Notes under the pieces: model-generated
What the model saw: only the letters and a program-made list of their open reading frames with translations
Told to the model about the DNA's origin: nothing
Databases searched by the model: none
Translations under genes and position numbers: made by a program
From: CAYZZU01 sp964483105
Lineage (GTDB): Bacteria > CG2-30-53-67
Direction: 5' to 3'
DNA: 56,347 nt
Assembly (NCBI GenBank): GCA_964483105.1
Contig: CAYZZU010000016.1
Span: forward strand, 1 to 56,347
In this document: positions 33,798-43,300 of the stretch, one piece after another
Layout: each line of letters starts with the position of its first letter
How positions within the stretch are numbered: the first letter of the stretch is position 1

Positions 33798-34571
33798 ATG
33801 AATCCAGATGACCTGAAAGAACTACTGCAGAAAATCCGGGATGGAGAGGTATCGGTGACGCAGGGACTCCGCCGCCTCCGGGACCTTCCCTATGAAGGCC
33901 TCGGCTTCGCGCGGATTGATCACCACCGGGCGCTCCGGCAGGGAACGCCGGAAGTCATCTTCTGCGAGGGGAAAACCCAATCCCAGATTCTCCGGATCGC
34001 GGAGCGGATGCTGGCCGGGGGGCATGACCTGCTTGCAACCCGGGCCTCGGAAGAAATCTATCGGAAAATCAAAAAGCTGGATTCGAAGGCGGTGTTTTAC
34101 AGCGCTTCCCGGGCCATCGTAATCAAACGGAAGAAGACCCGGCCCAAAGGAAATCTCCTCGTCCTCTCCGCCGGCACCTCGGATATTCCCGTCGCCGAAG
34201 AAGCGTCCGTTACCGCTTCCGCCTTCGGAAGCCGGGTGACCACCCTCTACGATGTAGGCGTGGCGGGGATCCACCGCCTCTTCGATCAGAAAGAGAAGAT
34301 TATCAACGCCCGGGTTCTCGTCGTGGTCGCCGGAATGGAGGGGGCTCTGGCCAGCGTTGTCGGAGGCCTTGTCGACAAGCCGGTCATCGCCGTTCCCACC
34401 AGCATCGGCTATGGGGCCAGTTTCGGCGGCATCGCCGCGCTTCTCTCCATGCTCAACTCCTGTGCCGCCGGTATCGCCGTCGTCAACATCGACAACGGTT
34501 TTGGAGCCGGGGCCATAGCCCACCGGATCAACATTCTCGGTGAGGGGCCCCGCGCCGAAAAGGCTACATGA
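33798..34571 (+). CDS. larB: Nickel-pincer cofactor biosynthesis protein LarB
   Basis: LarB carboxylates and hydrolyses nicotinic acid adenine dinucleotide as the first step to the nickel-pincer nucleotide of lactate racemase and related enzymes. The 257-aa protein has the family N-terminus with GFARIDHHRALRQGTPEVIFCEGK and the PurE-like core LLVLSAGTSDIPVAEEA, VVVAGMEGALASVVGGLV and GYGASFGGIAALLSMLNSC. The partners larC and larE are not in the window. It follows the phosphate symporter by 46 bp and is convergent with rnhA. Confidence 0.94.
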   Translation: MNPDDLKELLQKIRDGEVSVTQGLRRLRDLPYEGLGFARIDHHRALRQGTPEVIFCEGKTQSQILRIAERMLAGGHDLLATRASEEIYRKIKKLDSKAVFYSASRAIVIKRKKTRPKGNLLVLSAGTSDIPVAEEASVTASAFGSRVTTLYDVGVAGIHRLFDQKEKIINARVLVVVAGMEGALASVVGGLVDKPVIAVPTSIGYGASFGGIAALLSMLNSCAAGIAVVNIDNGFGAGAIAHRINILGEGPRAEKAT

Positions 34572-34618
34572 TTTTTCCCCGGGAAGGATTTGGGGTGATG
34601 GCCCCACATTGCCATCCC

Positions 34619-35032
34619 TCAACGGCTCCCGTATTCTTGAATCGCCTGGTTGGCCAGGGAATCGGCCCGGGTGTTCTGGCTGCGGGGGATATGGAAGATC
34701 TCAAACTGTTCGAACTGTTTTACAAGCTCCATGACCTGTTTGGAGAGTTTTTGCAGATGGGGTTTCCGGATTTTGTAGACGCCGTTGATCTGCCGGACCA
34801 GGAGTTGAGAGTCGGAGGCCACTCGAATTTTTGTAACGCCATGCTCCAGGGCATTTTGTAATCCCTCGATGAGGGCGGTATATTCGGCCACGTTGTTGGT
34901 TGTCTCTCCAATGTACCGGAAATGCTCAAACAGGGAGTCCCCCTCTTCGGTACGGGCGGACACACCAATCCCGGCCGGACCGGGATTCCCTTTTGCGGCT
35001 CCGTCGATATGAATAAGCGCTCTGCCGTTCAT
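34619..35032 (-). CDS. RNase HI-family protein, 137 aa
   Basis: A single RNase H domain: IDGAAKGNPGPAGIG (first catalytic Asp), NVAEYTALIEGL (Glu), ASDSQLLVRQING (Asp) and NTRADSLANQAI (last Asp), all four acidic residues in place. It is close to the compact RNase HI type lacking the basic handle loop, which cleaves RNA in RNA-DNA hybrids. It starts two bases after the stop of the zinc-ribbon gene, so it is part of the nif3-zinc ribbon-rnhA run. Confidence 0.93.
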   Translation of the reverse strand: MNGRALIHIDGAAKGNPGPAGIGVSARTEEGDSLFEHFRYIGETTNNVAEYTALIEGLQNALEHGVTKIRVASDSQLLVRQINGVYKIRKPHLQKLSKQVMELVKQFEQFEIFHIPRSQNTRADSLANQAIQEYGSR

Positions 35033-35034
35033 CT

Positions 35035-35745
35035 CTACTTTTCCGCGTACAGGATTCGGTTACAGTAGGAACAGGTGATAATGTGGCCCCCTTTTCGGAC
35101 GTCATTGAACAGTTGGGGAGGGAGAGTCATGAAACATCCCTGACAATTTCCATCGATGATCTTGACCACGGCCGGGCTGCCTTTGTAATTGAGCACTTTT
35201 TGATAATGTGCCAGATATTGAGGGTCAATTTCACGGGATATGTTCTCTTTTTCGGTGTTCAACTTCTCGGTTTCCGTGTCGTAATGACTGTGTTCCTCGA
35301 TCATTCGGTCCCGTTTTTCCTGAAAGGTTTTTTCTTCTTCCCGGCATTGAGCCGTGAGCCGGTCTCTTTCGCTCTGGAGTTCTTCCAGGGTGCCCATCTT
35401 TTTCAGAAGGGATTCCTCCAGGTTTTCTTTGTCCCGCTCCATGGTTTCGATCTCTTTTAAAACCGCGAAATATTCCTTCTGCGTGGTGATCTGAGGAAGC
35501 TTTTCCCTGGATTTCCGAATCCTTTCCTCCTGATCCGGGACGTTTTGTTCCAGGGCCCGGACTTCCTTTGAAAGTTCTTCAACCTTTTGGTTGAGGTCAT
35601 CCCGTTCGTTCTCCATGCGGCTTAAGGGTTCCCGAACCTTCTGGATTTCTTCTTCAAGTTCGGTCTTTTTTTCATGGATCTCTAAAAGCTTCGTGTCGAT
35701 TTCCTGCAGCCGAATCAGTTCGTGGATTTCTTCTTGGATGGTCAT
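35035..35745 (-). CDS. Coiled-coil C4 zinc-ribbon protein (HP0958/CT398 type), 236 aa
   Basis: The ATG at 35745 has AAGGAG seven bases upstream and gives MTIQEEIHELIRLQEIDTKL. Residues about 5-170 form a long coiled coil; the C-terminus carries the zinc ribbon CQGC ... CSYC near residues 200-232 within NCQGCFMTLPPQ. The family includes Helicobacter HP0958 (FlgZ) and Chlamydia CT398, with links to flagellar regulation and sigma-54, but a general nucleic-acid or chaperone role elsewhere is likely. It is commonly next to nif3-like and rnhA genes. Confidence 0.9.
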   Translation of the reverse strand: MTIQEEIHELIRLQEIDTKLLEIHEKKTELEEEIQKVREPLSRMENERDDLNQKVEELSKEVRALEQNVPDQEERIRKSREKLPQITTQKEYFAVLKEIETMERDKENLEESLLKKMGTLEELQSERDRLTAQCREEEKTFQEKRDRMIEEHSHYDTETEKLNTEKENISREIDPQYLAHYQKVLNYKGSPAVVKIIDGNCQGCFMTLPPQLFNDVRKGGHIITCSYCNRILYAEK

Positions 35746-35762
35746 GCCTTTTCTCCTTAGCA

Positions 35763-36566
35763 TTATAAGATGGTGAAGGGGTCATGTTCCGAGCGTGAAA
35801 TTGTGACCGGAATGGGCCGGCCTGTTTTCTTCAGGTCGGATCGGAGTCTCCGCGCGAGGATCTTGCGAATTCCCTGTTCCGAACCGAAATGCCCGATGTC
35901 AATCGCCGAAATTTCCAGGGCTTCCAGAGACCGGGCATCGTGATAGCCAAGATCACCGGTAACGTACAGGTCCGGACGCGTGCGGGCGATTTCCGGGATC
36001 AGGCTGGAGCCGCTTCCGGAGCAGAAGGCGATTCGTTTTACCCGTTTTTCCGGCCGGCCGATCAGGCGGACGGCAGACAAACCGAATCTTGCCTTGATCT
36101 CTTCGGCAAAGCTTTTTACGCTCCTTTCCCGCCTTGATTCTCCGATTCCGCCGATTCCACATCCGTTCTCTGTCCGACTCGCCAGAAGTGGTTTCCAGGA
36201 TTGTAATTCCAGTTCCCTGCCGAGCATGTCGTTGACTCCTCCGGATACGGCATCCAGGTTCGTATGGGCGGCATAGACCGAAATCCCGGCCTTGACAATC
36301 CGGCGGATCAGTCTGCCGATTCCGGTTTGAGTCAGGATTTGTTTGAGAGGATGGAAAAGAAGAGGGTGGTGGGTAACGATCAGGCAGGCGTCGCGACGTT
36401 CCGCTTCCCGGACCACTCCCCCGGTGATGTCCATGGCGACCAGAATGGACCGGATTTCGGTAGCCGGTGCGCCGATCTGCAGTCCGGAGTTGTCCCACTG
36501 TTCCGCAAGCTCAGGAGGAGCGATTCTTTCCAGTATCGGTATAATGTCCTTCAGTTGAGTGTTCAC
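35763..36566 (-). CDS. Nif3-like dinuclear metal-centre protein, 267 aa
   Basis: The protein starts VNTQLKDIIPILERIAPPELAEQWDNSGLQIG from a GTG at 36566, the conserved Nif3 N-terminus. Metal-binding motifs are TTHHPL-like LIVTHHPLLFHP, YAAHTNLDAVSGGVND and DIGHFGSEQ. Family members (YbgI/YqfO) bind two metals and form hexamers; the reaction is uncertain. No ribosome site is visible, and a minus-strand terminator ends 10 bp before the start codon. An upstream in-frame extension exists but runs through the terminator and is not conserved-looking. Confidence 0.88.
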   Translation of the reverse strand: MNTQLKDIIPILERIAPPELAEQWDNSGLQIGAPATEIRSILVAMDITGGVVREAERRDACLIVTHHPLLFHPLKQILTQTGIGRLIRRIVKAGISVYAAHTNLDAVSGGVNDMLGRELELQSWKPLLASRTENGCGIGGIGESRRERSVKSFAEEIKARFGLSAVRLIGRPEKRVKRIAFCSGSGSSLIPEIARTRPDLYVTGDLGYHDARSLEALEISAIDIGHFGSEQGIRKILARRLRSDLKKTGRPIPVTISRSEHDPFTIL

Positions 36567-36575
36567 GGGATCGAC

Positions 36576-36610
36576 AAAAAAAAGGCACTTTAAATCGTTA
36601 AAGTGCCTTT
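36576..36610 (-). terminator. Rho-independent terminator of the tRNA transcript
   Basis: A 13-bp perfect stem (36581-36593 with 36598-36610) and a four-base loop are followed on the minus strand by eight T residues (36576-36583, partly within the stem). It ends the tRNA transcription unit and lies 10 bp upstream of the nif3 start. Confidence 0.85.
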
Positions 36611-36710
36611 CCGGAAAAACAGCAATTCTGAAAAACGGTATCTCTTGGTTTGAAATTCGGATGGATTCATTCCAACGCCGACCGACACCGATCCTCCTTG
36701 GTTGATACGA

Positions 36711-36787
36711 TGGTGGGCCCACCAGGACTCGAACCTGGGACCAACCGGTTATGAGCCGGTGGCTCTAACCAACTGAGCTATAGGCCC
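36711..36787 (-). tRNA. tRNA with CAU anticodon (tRNA-Met or lysidine-type tRNA-Ile)
   Basis: The cloverleaf reads on the minus strand: acceptor GGGCCTA pairing with TGGGCCC (one G-U pair), D arm GCTC-AGTTGGTTA-GAGC, anticodon stem ACCGG/CCGGT around loop CTCATAA, T arm CCAGG-TTCGAGT-CCTGG, discriminator A and an encoded CCA, 77 nt in all. A CAU anticodon is shared by elongator Met, initiator Met and tRNA-Ile2. A normal C-G rich acceptor with a G1-C72 pair rules out the initiator form. GGGCCTATAG at the 5-prime end resembles isoleucine tRNAs, so tRNA-Ile(CAU) is a real option. Confidence 0.92.
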
Positions 36788-36882
36788 CCGGTATGTCTCC
36801 CCTTCCTGAAATCCTGCGTGATGCCATCACTCAGGCCCGACGTCCCCCTGGCCGCCAGCAGGAATTTTCGTCCAAAAAAGGC

Positions 36883-36911
36883 ATACTAAGGATCGGAGCC
36901 GAAGTTGTCAA
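36883..36911 (-). promoter_or_regulatory. tRNA promoter
   Basis: On the minus strand TTGACA (36906-36911) and TAGTAT (36883-36888) with 17 bp between, eight bases after the guaA stop codon. The transcript would start near 36876, giving an 89-base leader before the tRNA. Confidence 0.65.
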
Positions 36912-36918
36912 GTATTTT

Positions 36919-38466
36919 TTATTCCCACTCAATCGTGCCGGGAGGTTTTGACGAGATATCGTAGACCACACGGTTGACCCCTTTGACCTCGTTGATGATC
37001 CGGTTGGAAAGGCGGCCCAGCAGATCGTAAGGGAGTTTTACCCAGTCGGCGGTCATTCCGTCACGGCTGGTGACCGCCCGAACGGCGATCACATGATCAT
37101 AGGTCCGTTCATCCCCCATGACTCCTACGGTTTTGACGGGAAGGAGTACGGCAAAGGATTGCCAGATCTCCCGGTAGAGCCCGGCCTTCTTGATCTCTTC
37201 TAACACGATGGAATCGGCCTCCCGGAGGATTTCAAGGCGATCCTTTGTGATGGCTCCAAGGATACGGATTGCCAACCCGGGGCCCGGAAAGGGTTGCCGG
37301 TACAGGATCTCTTCCGGAATGCCGAGTTCCCTGCCTGCGAGGCGGACCTCGTCTTTGAAAAGTTCCCGGAACGGTTCCACGAGTTTCAGCTTCATCCGCT
37401 CCGGAAGACCGCCCACGTTGTGGTGGCTCTTGATAGTGGCTGAAGGTCCTTTGAAGGAGACACTCTCGATTACATCCGGGTAGAGGGTCCCCTGGGCGAG
37501 GAAGTCAACCTTTCCCAGTTTGGCGGCTTCCTCTTCGAAGACACGGATAAATTCCCGGCCGATGATTTTCCGTTTCTGTTCGGGCTCGGCCACGCCCTCG
37601 AGTTGTGAGAGGAACCGTTGGGATGCGTCGACCGCGCTCAGGTTGATTTGAAATTCTTCCCGGAAGGTTCGAACGACCTTTTCGACCTCTCCAAGCCGCA
37701 TCAGGCCGTTGTCTACAAAGATGCAGCTGAGGCGGTCCCCGATCGCCTTGTGGATCAGGACCGCGGCGACCGAGGAGTCGACTCCGCCGGAGAGGGCACA
37801 GATGACCCGTCCATTTCCGACCCGGGACCGGATTTCGGAAAGGGCCTGTTCCACAAAAGAACGCATGGTCCAGTTCGCTCCACATCCACAGATACCGTAG
37901 ACGAAGTTTTTCAGGATTTCCGTTCCTTTCGGGGTGTGGACTACTTCGGGATGGAACTGGAGGGCGTAAAATTTCCGCCGGCTGTCGGCCATTGCGGCCA
38001 CCGGAGAGTTCCCGGATTGTGCGATGGAGGTGAATCCCGAAGGTGCAATGTCGATCCTGTCTCCGTGGCTCATCCAGACCTGAAGCGTATTCTCCAGACC
38101 GCGGAAAAGTTCGGATGGAACGGTTACCTGGAGATCCGCCCCTCCGTACTCCCGTCGTTTTGACGGCAAGACCCTTCCGCCGAGCAGATGCGTGATCAGT
38201 TGCATGCCGTAACAGATACCGAGGATTGGAATTTTAAGCGAAAAAATTCCCGGATCCGGAAGGGGGGCTTCCGCGTCGGTGACGCTCGAGGGACCTCCGG
38301 AGAGGACGATCCCGGAGGGGGAAAACTCCCGGATTTTTTCCAGGGGTTCTGAATACGGACGGATTTCGGAGTAGACGGAAAGCTCACGGATACGCCGCGC
38401 AATGAGCTGGGTATATTGAGATCCGAAGTCGAGGATGAGTATTTTTTCCTGGCTGGGTGTCGTCAC
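36919..38466 (-). CDS. guaA: GMP synthase (glutamine-hydrolysing)
   Basis: Converts XMP to GMP. The 515-aa protein has the class I glutaminase with nucleophile in GICYGMQ and FHPEVVHT, the PP-loop ATPase SGGVDSSVAA at about residue 230, and the C-terminal dimerisation domain ending RVVYDISSKPPGTIEWE. The start codon is GTG at 38466 (MTTPSQEKILILDFGSQYTQLIARRIRE). It follows guaB by 117 bp, which contains no further gene or clear signal. Confidence 0.97.
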   Translation of the reverse strand: MTTPSQEKILILDFGSQYTQLIARRIRELSVYSEIRPYSEPLEKIREFSPSGIVLSGGPSSVTDAEAPLPDPGIFSLKIPILGICYGMQLITHLLGGRVLPSKRREYGGADLQVTVPSELFRGLENTLQVWMSHGDRIDIAPSGFTSIAQSGNSPVAAMADSRRKFYALQFHPEVVHTPKGTEILKNFVYGICGCGANWTMRSFVEQALSEIRSRVGNGRVICALSGGVDSSVAAVLIHKAIGDRLSCIFVDNGLMRLGEVEKVVRTFREEFQINLSAVDASQRFLSQLEGVAEPEQKRKIIGREFIRVFEEEAAKLGKVDFLAQGTLYPDVIESVSFKGPSATIKSHHNVGGLPERMKLKLVEPFRELFKDEVRLAGRELGIPEEILYRQPFPGPGLAIRILGAITKDRLEILREADSIVLEEIKKAGLYREIWQSFAVLLPVKTVGVMGDERTYDHVIAVRAVTSRDGMTADWVKLPYDLLGRLSNRIINEVKGVNRVVYDISSKPPGTIEWE

Positions 38467-38583
38467 GTTGAATCGAACCGGGAAAGTGGATCAGGAAATT
38501 GAAATGATCGACGGTTTTGTCTGAGATTCCAAACCTTTCGTTCTTCTTGGGCCATGTCCGTCACGGGAGGGGAAAGATACGTG

Positions 38584-40047
38584 TTATTCCATCCGGTAAT
38601 TCGGGGCCTCTTTGGTAATGATGACATCATGAACATGACTTTCCCTGAGCCCGGCGTTGGTAATACGGATGAATGTGCCGTTGTCCTGCAACTCCCGCAG
38701 TGTCCGGCAGCCGCAATAACCCATTCCGGCCCGAAGTCCCCCTACAAACTGGTGTATACTTTCCGACAACGGTCCCTTGTAAGGGACACGACCTTCGATC
38801 CCTTCCGGGACCAGTTTATTCTCCCGGGTTTCATGCTCCTGGAAATACCGGTCTTTGCTCCCCGCGTTCATTGCGCCGAGTGATCCCATGCCCCGGTAAA
38901 CCTTGTAGCTCCTCCCCTGGAACAGAACGGTCTCTCCGGGGCTTTCATCCACGCCGGCCAGAAGGCTTCCGATCATGACCGAATTCGCGCCGGCGGCCAC
39001 CGCCTTGGTAATGTCACCGGAGAACTTGATGCCTCCGTCCGCGATGACCGGGATTCCATGTTTGCGGGCGGCCTGACTGCATTCCATGACCGCGGTGATC
39101 TGCGGAACCCCCGCCCCGGCCACGACCCGGGTCGTGCAGATGGAACCCGGACCGATCCCGACTTTCACTGCGCTGGCGCCCGCGTTGATCAAGTCGAGCG
39201 TTCCCGCGGCGGTCGCGACGTTTCCGGCAACCAGATCCATGTCCGGATAAGCGCTCCGGATCTTGCGGACGGTCTCGATCACGCCTTCCGAATGTCCATG
39301 CGCGGTATCCACACAGAGGATATCGACGCCCGCGAGGATCAACGCTTCAGCCCGCTCCATCGTATCCTCGCCGACACCCACGGCGGCTCCTACCCGAAGA
39401 CGACCCAATTCATCCTTGCAGGCATTGGGGAACTGGATCTTCTTTTCAATGTCCTTGATTGTGATCAGTCCCTTGAGGTTGAAATCATCGTCCACGACCA
39501 GAAGTTTCTCAATCCGGTGCCGATGAAGGATCTCCTTGGATTCCTCCAGTGTGGTTCCCTCCGGAACGGTGATCAGTTTTTCTTTGGTCATGACTTCGGA
39601 AACCTTCAGGTCCATACGGGTCTCGAAACGAAGGTCCCGGTTTGTCAGGATTCCCACCAGCCGGGATCCGTGCGTTACGGGGAGGCCGGAGATCCGGTAC
39701 CGCTTCATGATGGCCAGGACCTCATAGATTTTCTGGTCCGGCTCGATCGTGATCGGATCGACGATCATACCGCTCTCGGATTTCTTGACCTTATCCACCT
39801 CGGCCGCCTGCCGTTCAATGGACATGGCTTTGTGCAGAAAAGCGATCCCCCCCTCCTGGGCCAGGGCGATCCCCATCCTTGCTTCGGAGACCGTGTCCAT
39901 GGCTGCGCTCACAATCGGGATATTCAAACGAATCCGGGGGGTCAGTTGCGTGGAGACATCCGTGTCTCTCGGGAGAACCCGTGACCGGGCCGGTACAAGC
40001 AGCACATCATCGTAGGTCAGCCCTAAAGGAATTTCTTTTCGGGGCAT
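38584..40047 (-). CDS. guaB: Inosine-5-prime-monophosphate dehydrogenase
   Basis: Oxidises IMP to XMP, the step before GuaA. The 487-aa protein has the (beta/alpha)8 barrel with LTYDDVLLVPARSRVLP, two CBS domains at about 95-205, the catalytic cysteine in GIGPGSICTTR, the DGGIKFSGD segment and the flap EGIEGRVPYKG. ATG with GGAG upstream. It forms a guaB-guaA operon on the minus strand. Confidence 0.97.
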   Translation of the reverse strand: MPRKEIPLGLTYDDVLLVPARSRVLPRDTDVSTQLTPRIRLNIPIVSAAMDTVSEARMGIALAQEGGIAFLHKAMSIERQAAEVDKVKKSESGMIVDPITIEPDQKIYEVLAIMKRYRISGLPVTHGSRLVGILTNRDLRFETRMDLKVSEVMTKEKLITVPEGTTLEESKEILHRHRIEKLLVVDDDFNLKGLITIKDIEKKIQFPNACKDELGRLRVGAAVGVGEDTMERAEALILAGVDILCVDTAHGHSEGVIETVRKIRSAYPDMDLVAGNVATAAGTLDLINAGASAVKVGIGPGSICTTRVVAGAGVPQITAVMECSQAARKHGIPVIADGGIKFSGDITKAVAAGANSVMIGSLLAGVDESPGETVLFQGRSYKVYRGMGSLGAMNAGSKDRYFQEHETRENKLVPEGIEGRVPYKGPLSESIHQFVGGLRAGMGYCGCRTLRELQDNGTFIRITNAGLRESHVHDVIITKEAPNYRME

Positions 40048-40120
40048 TTCTTCTCCACATCAGAAAATGGGTTGCCTCTCGCTCCGTTGTCCGGAGGGGA
40101 ACGATCGAGGATTGGGGCTG

Positions 40121-40150
40121 AAAAATAACACAGGAAGAAGGACAGGTCAA
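40121..40150 (-). promoter_or_regulatory. Predicted guaBA promoter
   Basis: On the minus strand TTGACC (40145-40150) and TATTTT (40121-40126), 18 bp apart, about 75 bp upstream of the guaB ATG. No purine riboswitch architecture was recognised in the leader. Confidence 0.45.
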
Positions 40151-40172
40151 GAATGAAATCCCGGAAATCCCG

Positions 40173-40201
40173 TTGACAACCGGCGCGGGTTTGTTTAAAG
40201 T
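40173..40201 (+). promoter_or_regulatory. Predicted promoter of the AsmA-like gene
   Basis: TTGACA (40173-40178) and TAAAGT (40196-40201) with 17 bp between, divergent from guaB. The leader of about 155 bases to the ATG at 40365 holds nothing I can name. Confidence 0.5.
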
Positions 40202-40364
40202 ACCCCATGGTATTTCACGCTTCCGGGATACCCGTAAACAGAGATCGCTCGGCATTCGGAAAGAAGGTCCTCCATTTGTTTACGAAAGCATCCCCACTGA
40301 GAAGACCCGCTGTCTCCAATATCCCGCCGGAAGAACGGCAGGGATTGAAGCCGTTTTCCCCTGA

Positions 40365-43300
40365 ATGATGGCCTTGAAAGCTCCCAGAAAGAAATTTGTC
40401 ATCCTTGTAGTCCTGTTGACGGGGGTTTTCTTTTTCCTTCTTTTGGATCTGCGCGGGGCTCTCCGCTATCTCCTGCCCGGCGATCAGATCACCCGGCGGG
40501 TCATCCGGATCTTGGATCAACGGCTCGCAGTGGAAACGGGGATTTCAGAAGTTCGCTTGAAGCTGTTTCCCCGGCCTGCCGCGGAAGCGCTCGGGGTTGA
40601 GTTGAAAGATCCCAAAACCGGAATCCCGTGGGTTCATGCCGACAGTGTGGAAATCGATCTGGAAATTCTTCCATTGCTCCGGGGCCGGGTGATTCCGTCG
40701 AAGGTCTTATTGAAAAGACCCCGTGTCGCGGTATTCAAGGATTCACGGAACGGGTGGCGCTTTCCGGGGCTGTCGCCGATTTTGCCCGGGAAGCGGGATG
40801 TTCCGCTCTCTTCTTTCCTCCCTCCCTCCATTGACGCCATTGTGATTCAAGAGGCCTCGCTTGCGATCGTCGACCCCACGCGCGTGGATCGTGTGCCGTT
40901 CACGCTTGTCGAAAAGACGAATGCCGTTTTCCGCGGAGACTTCACGGGTGGCGTTGTACGGATGAAGATCCGGGGTTCATTCCCTCGTGATCGTCGATTC
41001 GAAAGGAGGTTCTTCTCCCTGAGAGGGGATCTTTCCGTTCCGGGAGAGGGCCTTGAGCTTCGGAAGGTGACCGGTTCGGCCGATCTGAAAGTCAGCTCCA
41101 TGCCGGCTCGTGTTCTGCATCCCTTTTTGGACCGGTTCTCTGCCTTTTTCCCGGATACGGGGAAAGTGGATCTGAAGGTTCATGCCTTACTGCATCCCGA
41201 CGCGGTGCTGGATCTTTCCGGGAGGTTTTCCCTCGGTCATTTCCGGATTCGGGCCCCCGCTTATTACTCACGGCCGATTCAGGGGAAGCGGGCATCGGTG
41301 GATTTTGTCCTGAACGTCCGGAGGGATCTTGTCAATGCAAAGGCAATCCGTCTGAACCTGGGGGAGGGTTCACTCTGGGGGCATGGAATCTACGCCCGAA
41401 ACCTGCATGGGAGGCCCTGGTTCGGTCTGACGCTCCATGCGGACCGTCTTACTCTGGATACGGTTCGTCCCTTTCTGCCGGATCGGTTTTTGTGGGAGAA
41501 GGCCGGCCGGATCCTCCGGAGGGGGACCTCTACCGGAAGTCTGGATATCCCTCTGCTTGAGGTGACCGGAGCCCCCGCCGGGAGAAAGGGAAAGACGCCC
41601 GCGAAGGGACCGCGAAGCATCATTCTGAAGCTTCGTTTTCACGACTTTTCTTTTAATTCCGGGTCGGAAATCCTCCCCATCCGGGATATCAATGGGGATC
41701 TCACATTCGATTTGAAAACGCTCCGTTTCCGCGGTCTGAACGGGGCCTACGGGCGATCCGAATTGAAGCGGATCGATGGGATTCTTGCCCTGGATCCCGG
41801 CGGTCGTACCGATCTTTCGGTGAACGGGCGCTTGAACCTGGAAGAGATCGGACGGCTTTCCACGTGGATTCCGGACAGGGTCCGCGGGAAACTTCTTCCC
41901 ACCTTCCTGGACCACGCCCGGGGTACTGCCGACACCCGGCTCCGGTTTGTCTCCGGCGGGGCGCCGGAGACGCCTGTTGCGGTCCGGGGAGAGGTGGTTC
42001 TCCTCAATGTTTCGTTGACTCCTCCCTGGATTCACTTACCGATCTCCTCTATTAACGGCATCCTGAAGCTGCAGGATGGGCAACTCCTTCCCTTCATTCT
42101 GAGCGCCCGCATTCATCAGACACCGGTAGAAATTCAGGGAAAGATCCAGCGGCTCTTTGCCCGCGATCGGGAGATTCACCTGAGGTTTTCAGCAACTCCG
42201 GATCCGGAAATGATCTTTTCGTGGGCTTCCTTCCTGAAAACAAACCTGAGAATGGAAGAAGGGAAGCCGGATCTGGTCCTTTCACTGGATGGCGGGACGG
42301 ACGCGCTGAAATTGTCATGCCGCCTGGATCTGACCAGAACCCGGGTGACCTTTGCTCCCTGGTTGGCCAAAAAGGCCGGAGTCAAGGCCCGCCTTTCTTT
42401 TTCAGGGGAGCTCCCGGAGGGAGGAACGCTGAAAATCGACCGGGGCCTTTGGGAAATGTCGGGGGTCTCCGTTCCTTTTTCGGTCCATGTCGCCGGATGG
42501 AAACATCCGGAGTTTTCGCTGGCCTTTGTATCGGAGGGCCTTTCCCTTTCGTCTCTTTCCGGCGTCTTCCCCGTCCTCGCTCCGGTCAGTCGGGAAGCCC
42601 TTCTGAAGGGACGCCTGACCCTTTCATTCCGAAGCGGCCGCGGGGAGCCGGTACTCTTCCAGGGACGGGTTTTCCTTGAGGGAGCGGCGATCCATCCCTC
42701 TTTCAGCCCTCTGCCGTTCCGGAACATCGCCGGGACCCTGCTGTTCCAGGACAGGGGACTCCAGGCCAGGGGAATCGGATGTGATTGGGGAGACGTTCCC
42801 CTGGTTCTGGATCTTTCCGTTCCGGATCTTTACAATCCGAAGCCGGATCTGAAGATTCACGCCTCCTTGCTCGACGTCAAGCGGTTGCTGCAGGTCCTGT
42901 CAACGAAGCGGAGGAAACAAGCCGGTTCTTCTCTCCGTCAAAGGCCGTCAAAAAACGCGAATGCCTCCGGGGAGTTGTTTCTGGACAGGGCTCGTTTCGG
43001 CCAGGTTCGTGTGGACGGTTTTCACGCGTCTTTCCGTTTGAAAGATGGATTTTTATCCGTTCCGTCCTTTACCGCGTCCGGTCTGGACGGGAAGGTCTCC
43101 GGAGCCGGATCGATTGACTTCGCCTCACGGGAAAGGCCCTTTTTTACCGCCGAGGCACGCGTACAAGGCGTCAGCGCGGAAAAATATCTCCAGCTCTTTC
43201 AAAACAACAGGACCTTTTACGCGGGGAAAATCACCGGGTCTATTTCCGTCCGGGGAGACCTGTATCCCGATATTTTGACCACGGGAAGAAAGATGACCGG

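Noticed and set aside
34572..34618. Terminator between larB and rnhA
   Set aside because: Only weak 4-5 bp stems (GGGG/CCCC, ATGGC/GCCAT) and no T-run.
36711..36787. Initiator tRNA-Met
   Set aside because: The first acceptor pair is G-C, while bacterial initiators carry a mismatch there; elongator Met or Ile(CAU) remain.
40048..40364. Purine riboswitch or small gene in the guaB-AsmA gap
   Set aside because: Only promoters can be read; the short plus-strand frame at 40173-40364 starts inside the promoter and has no family features.
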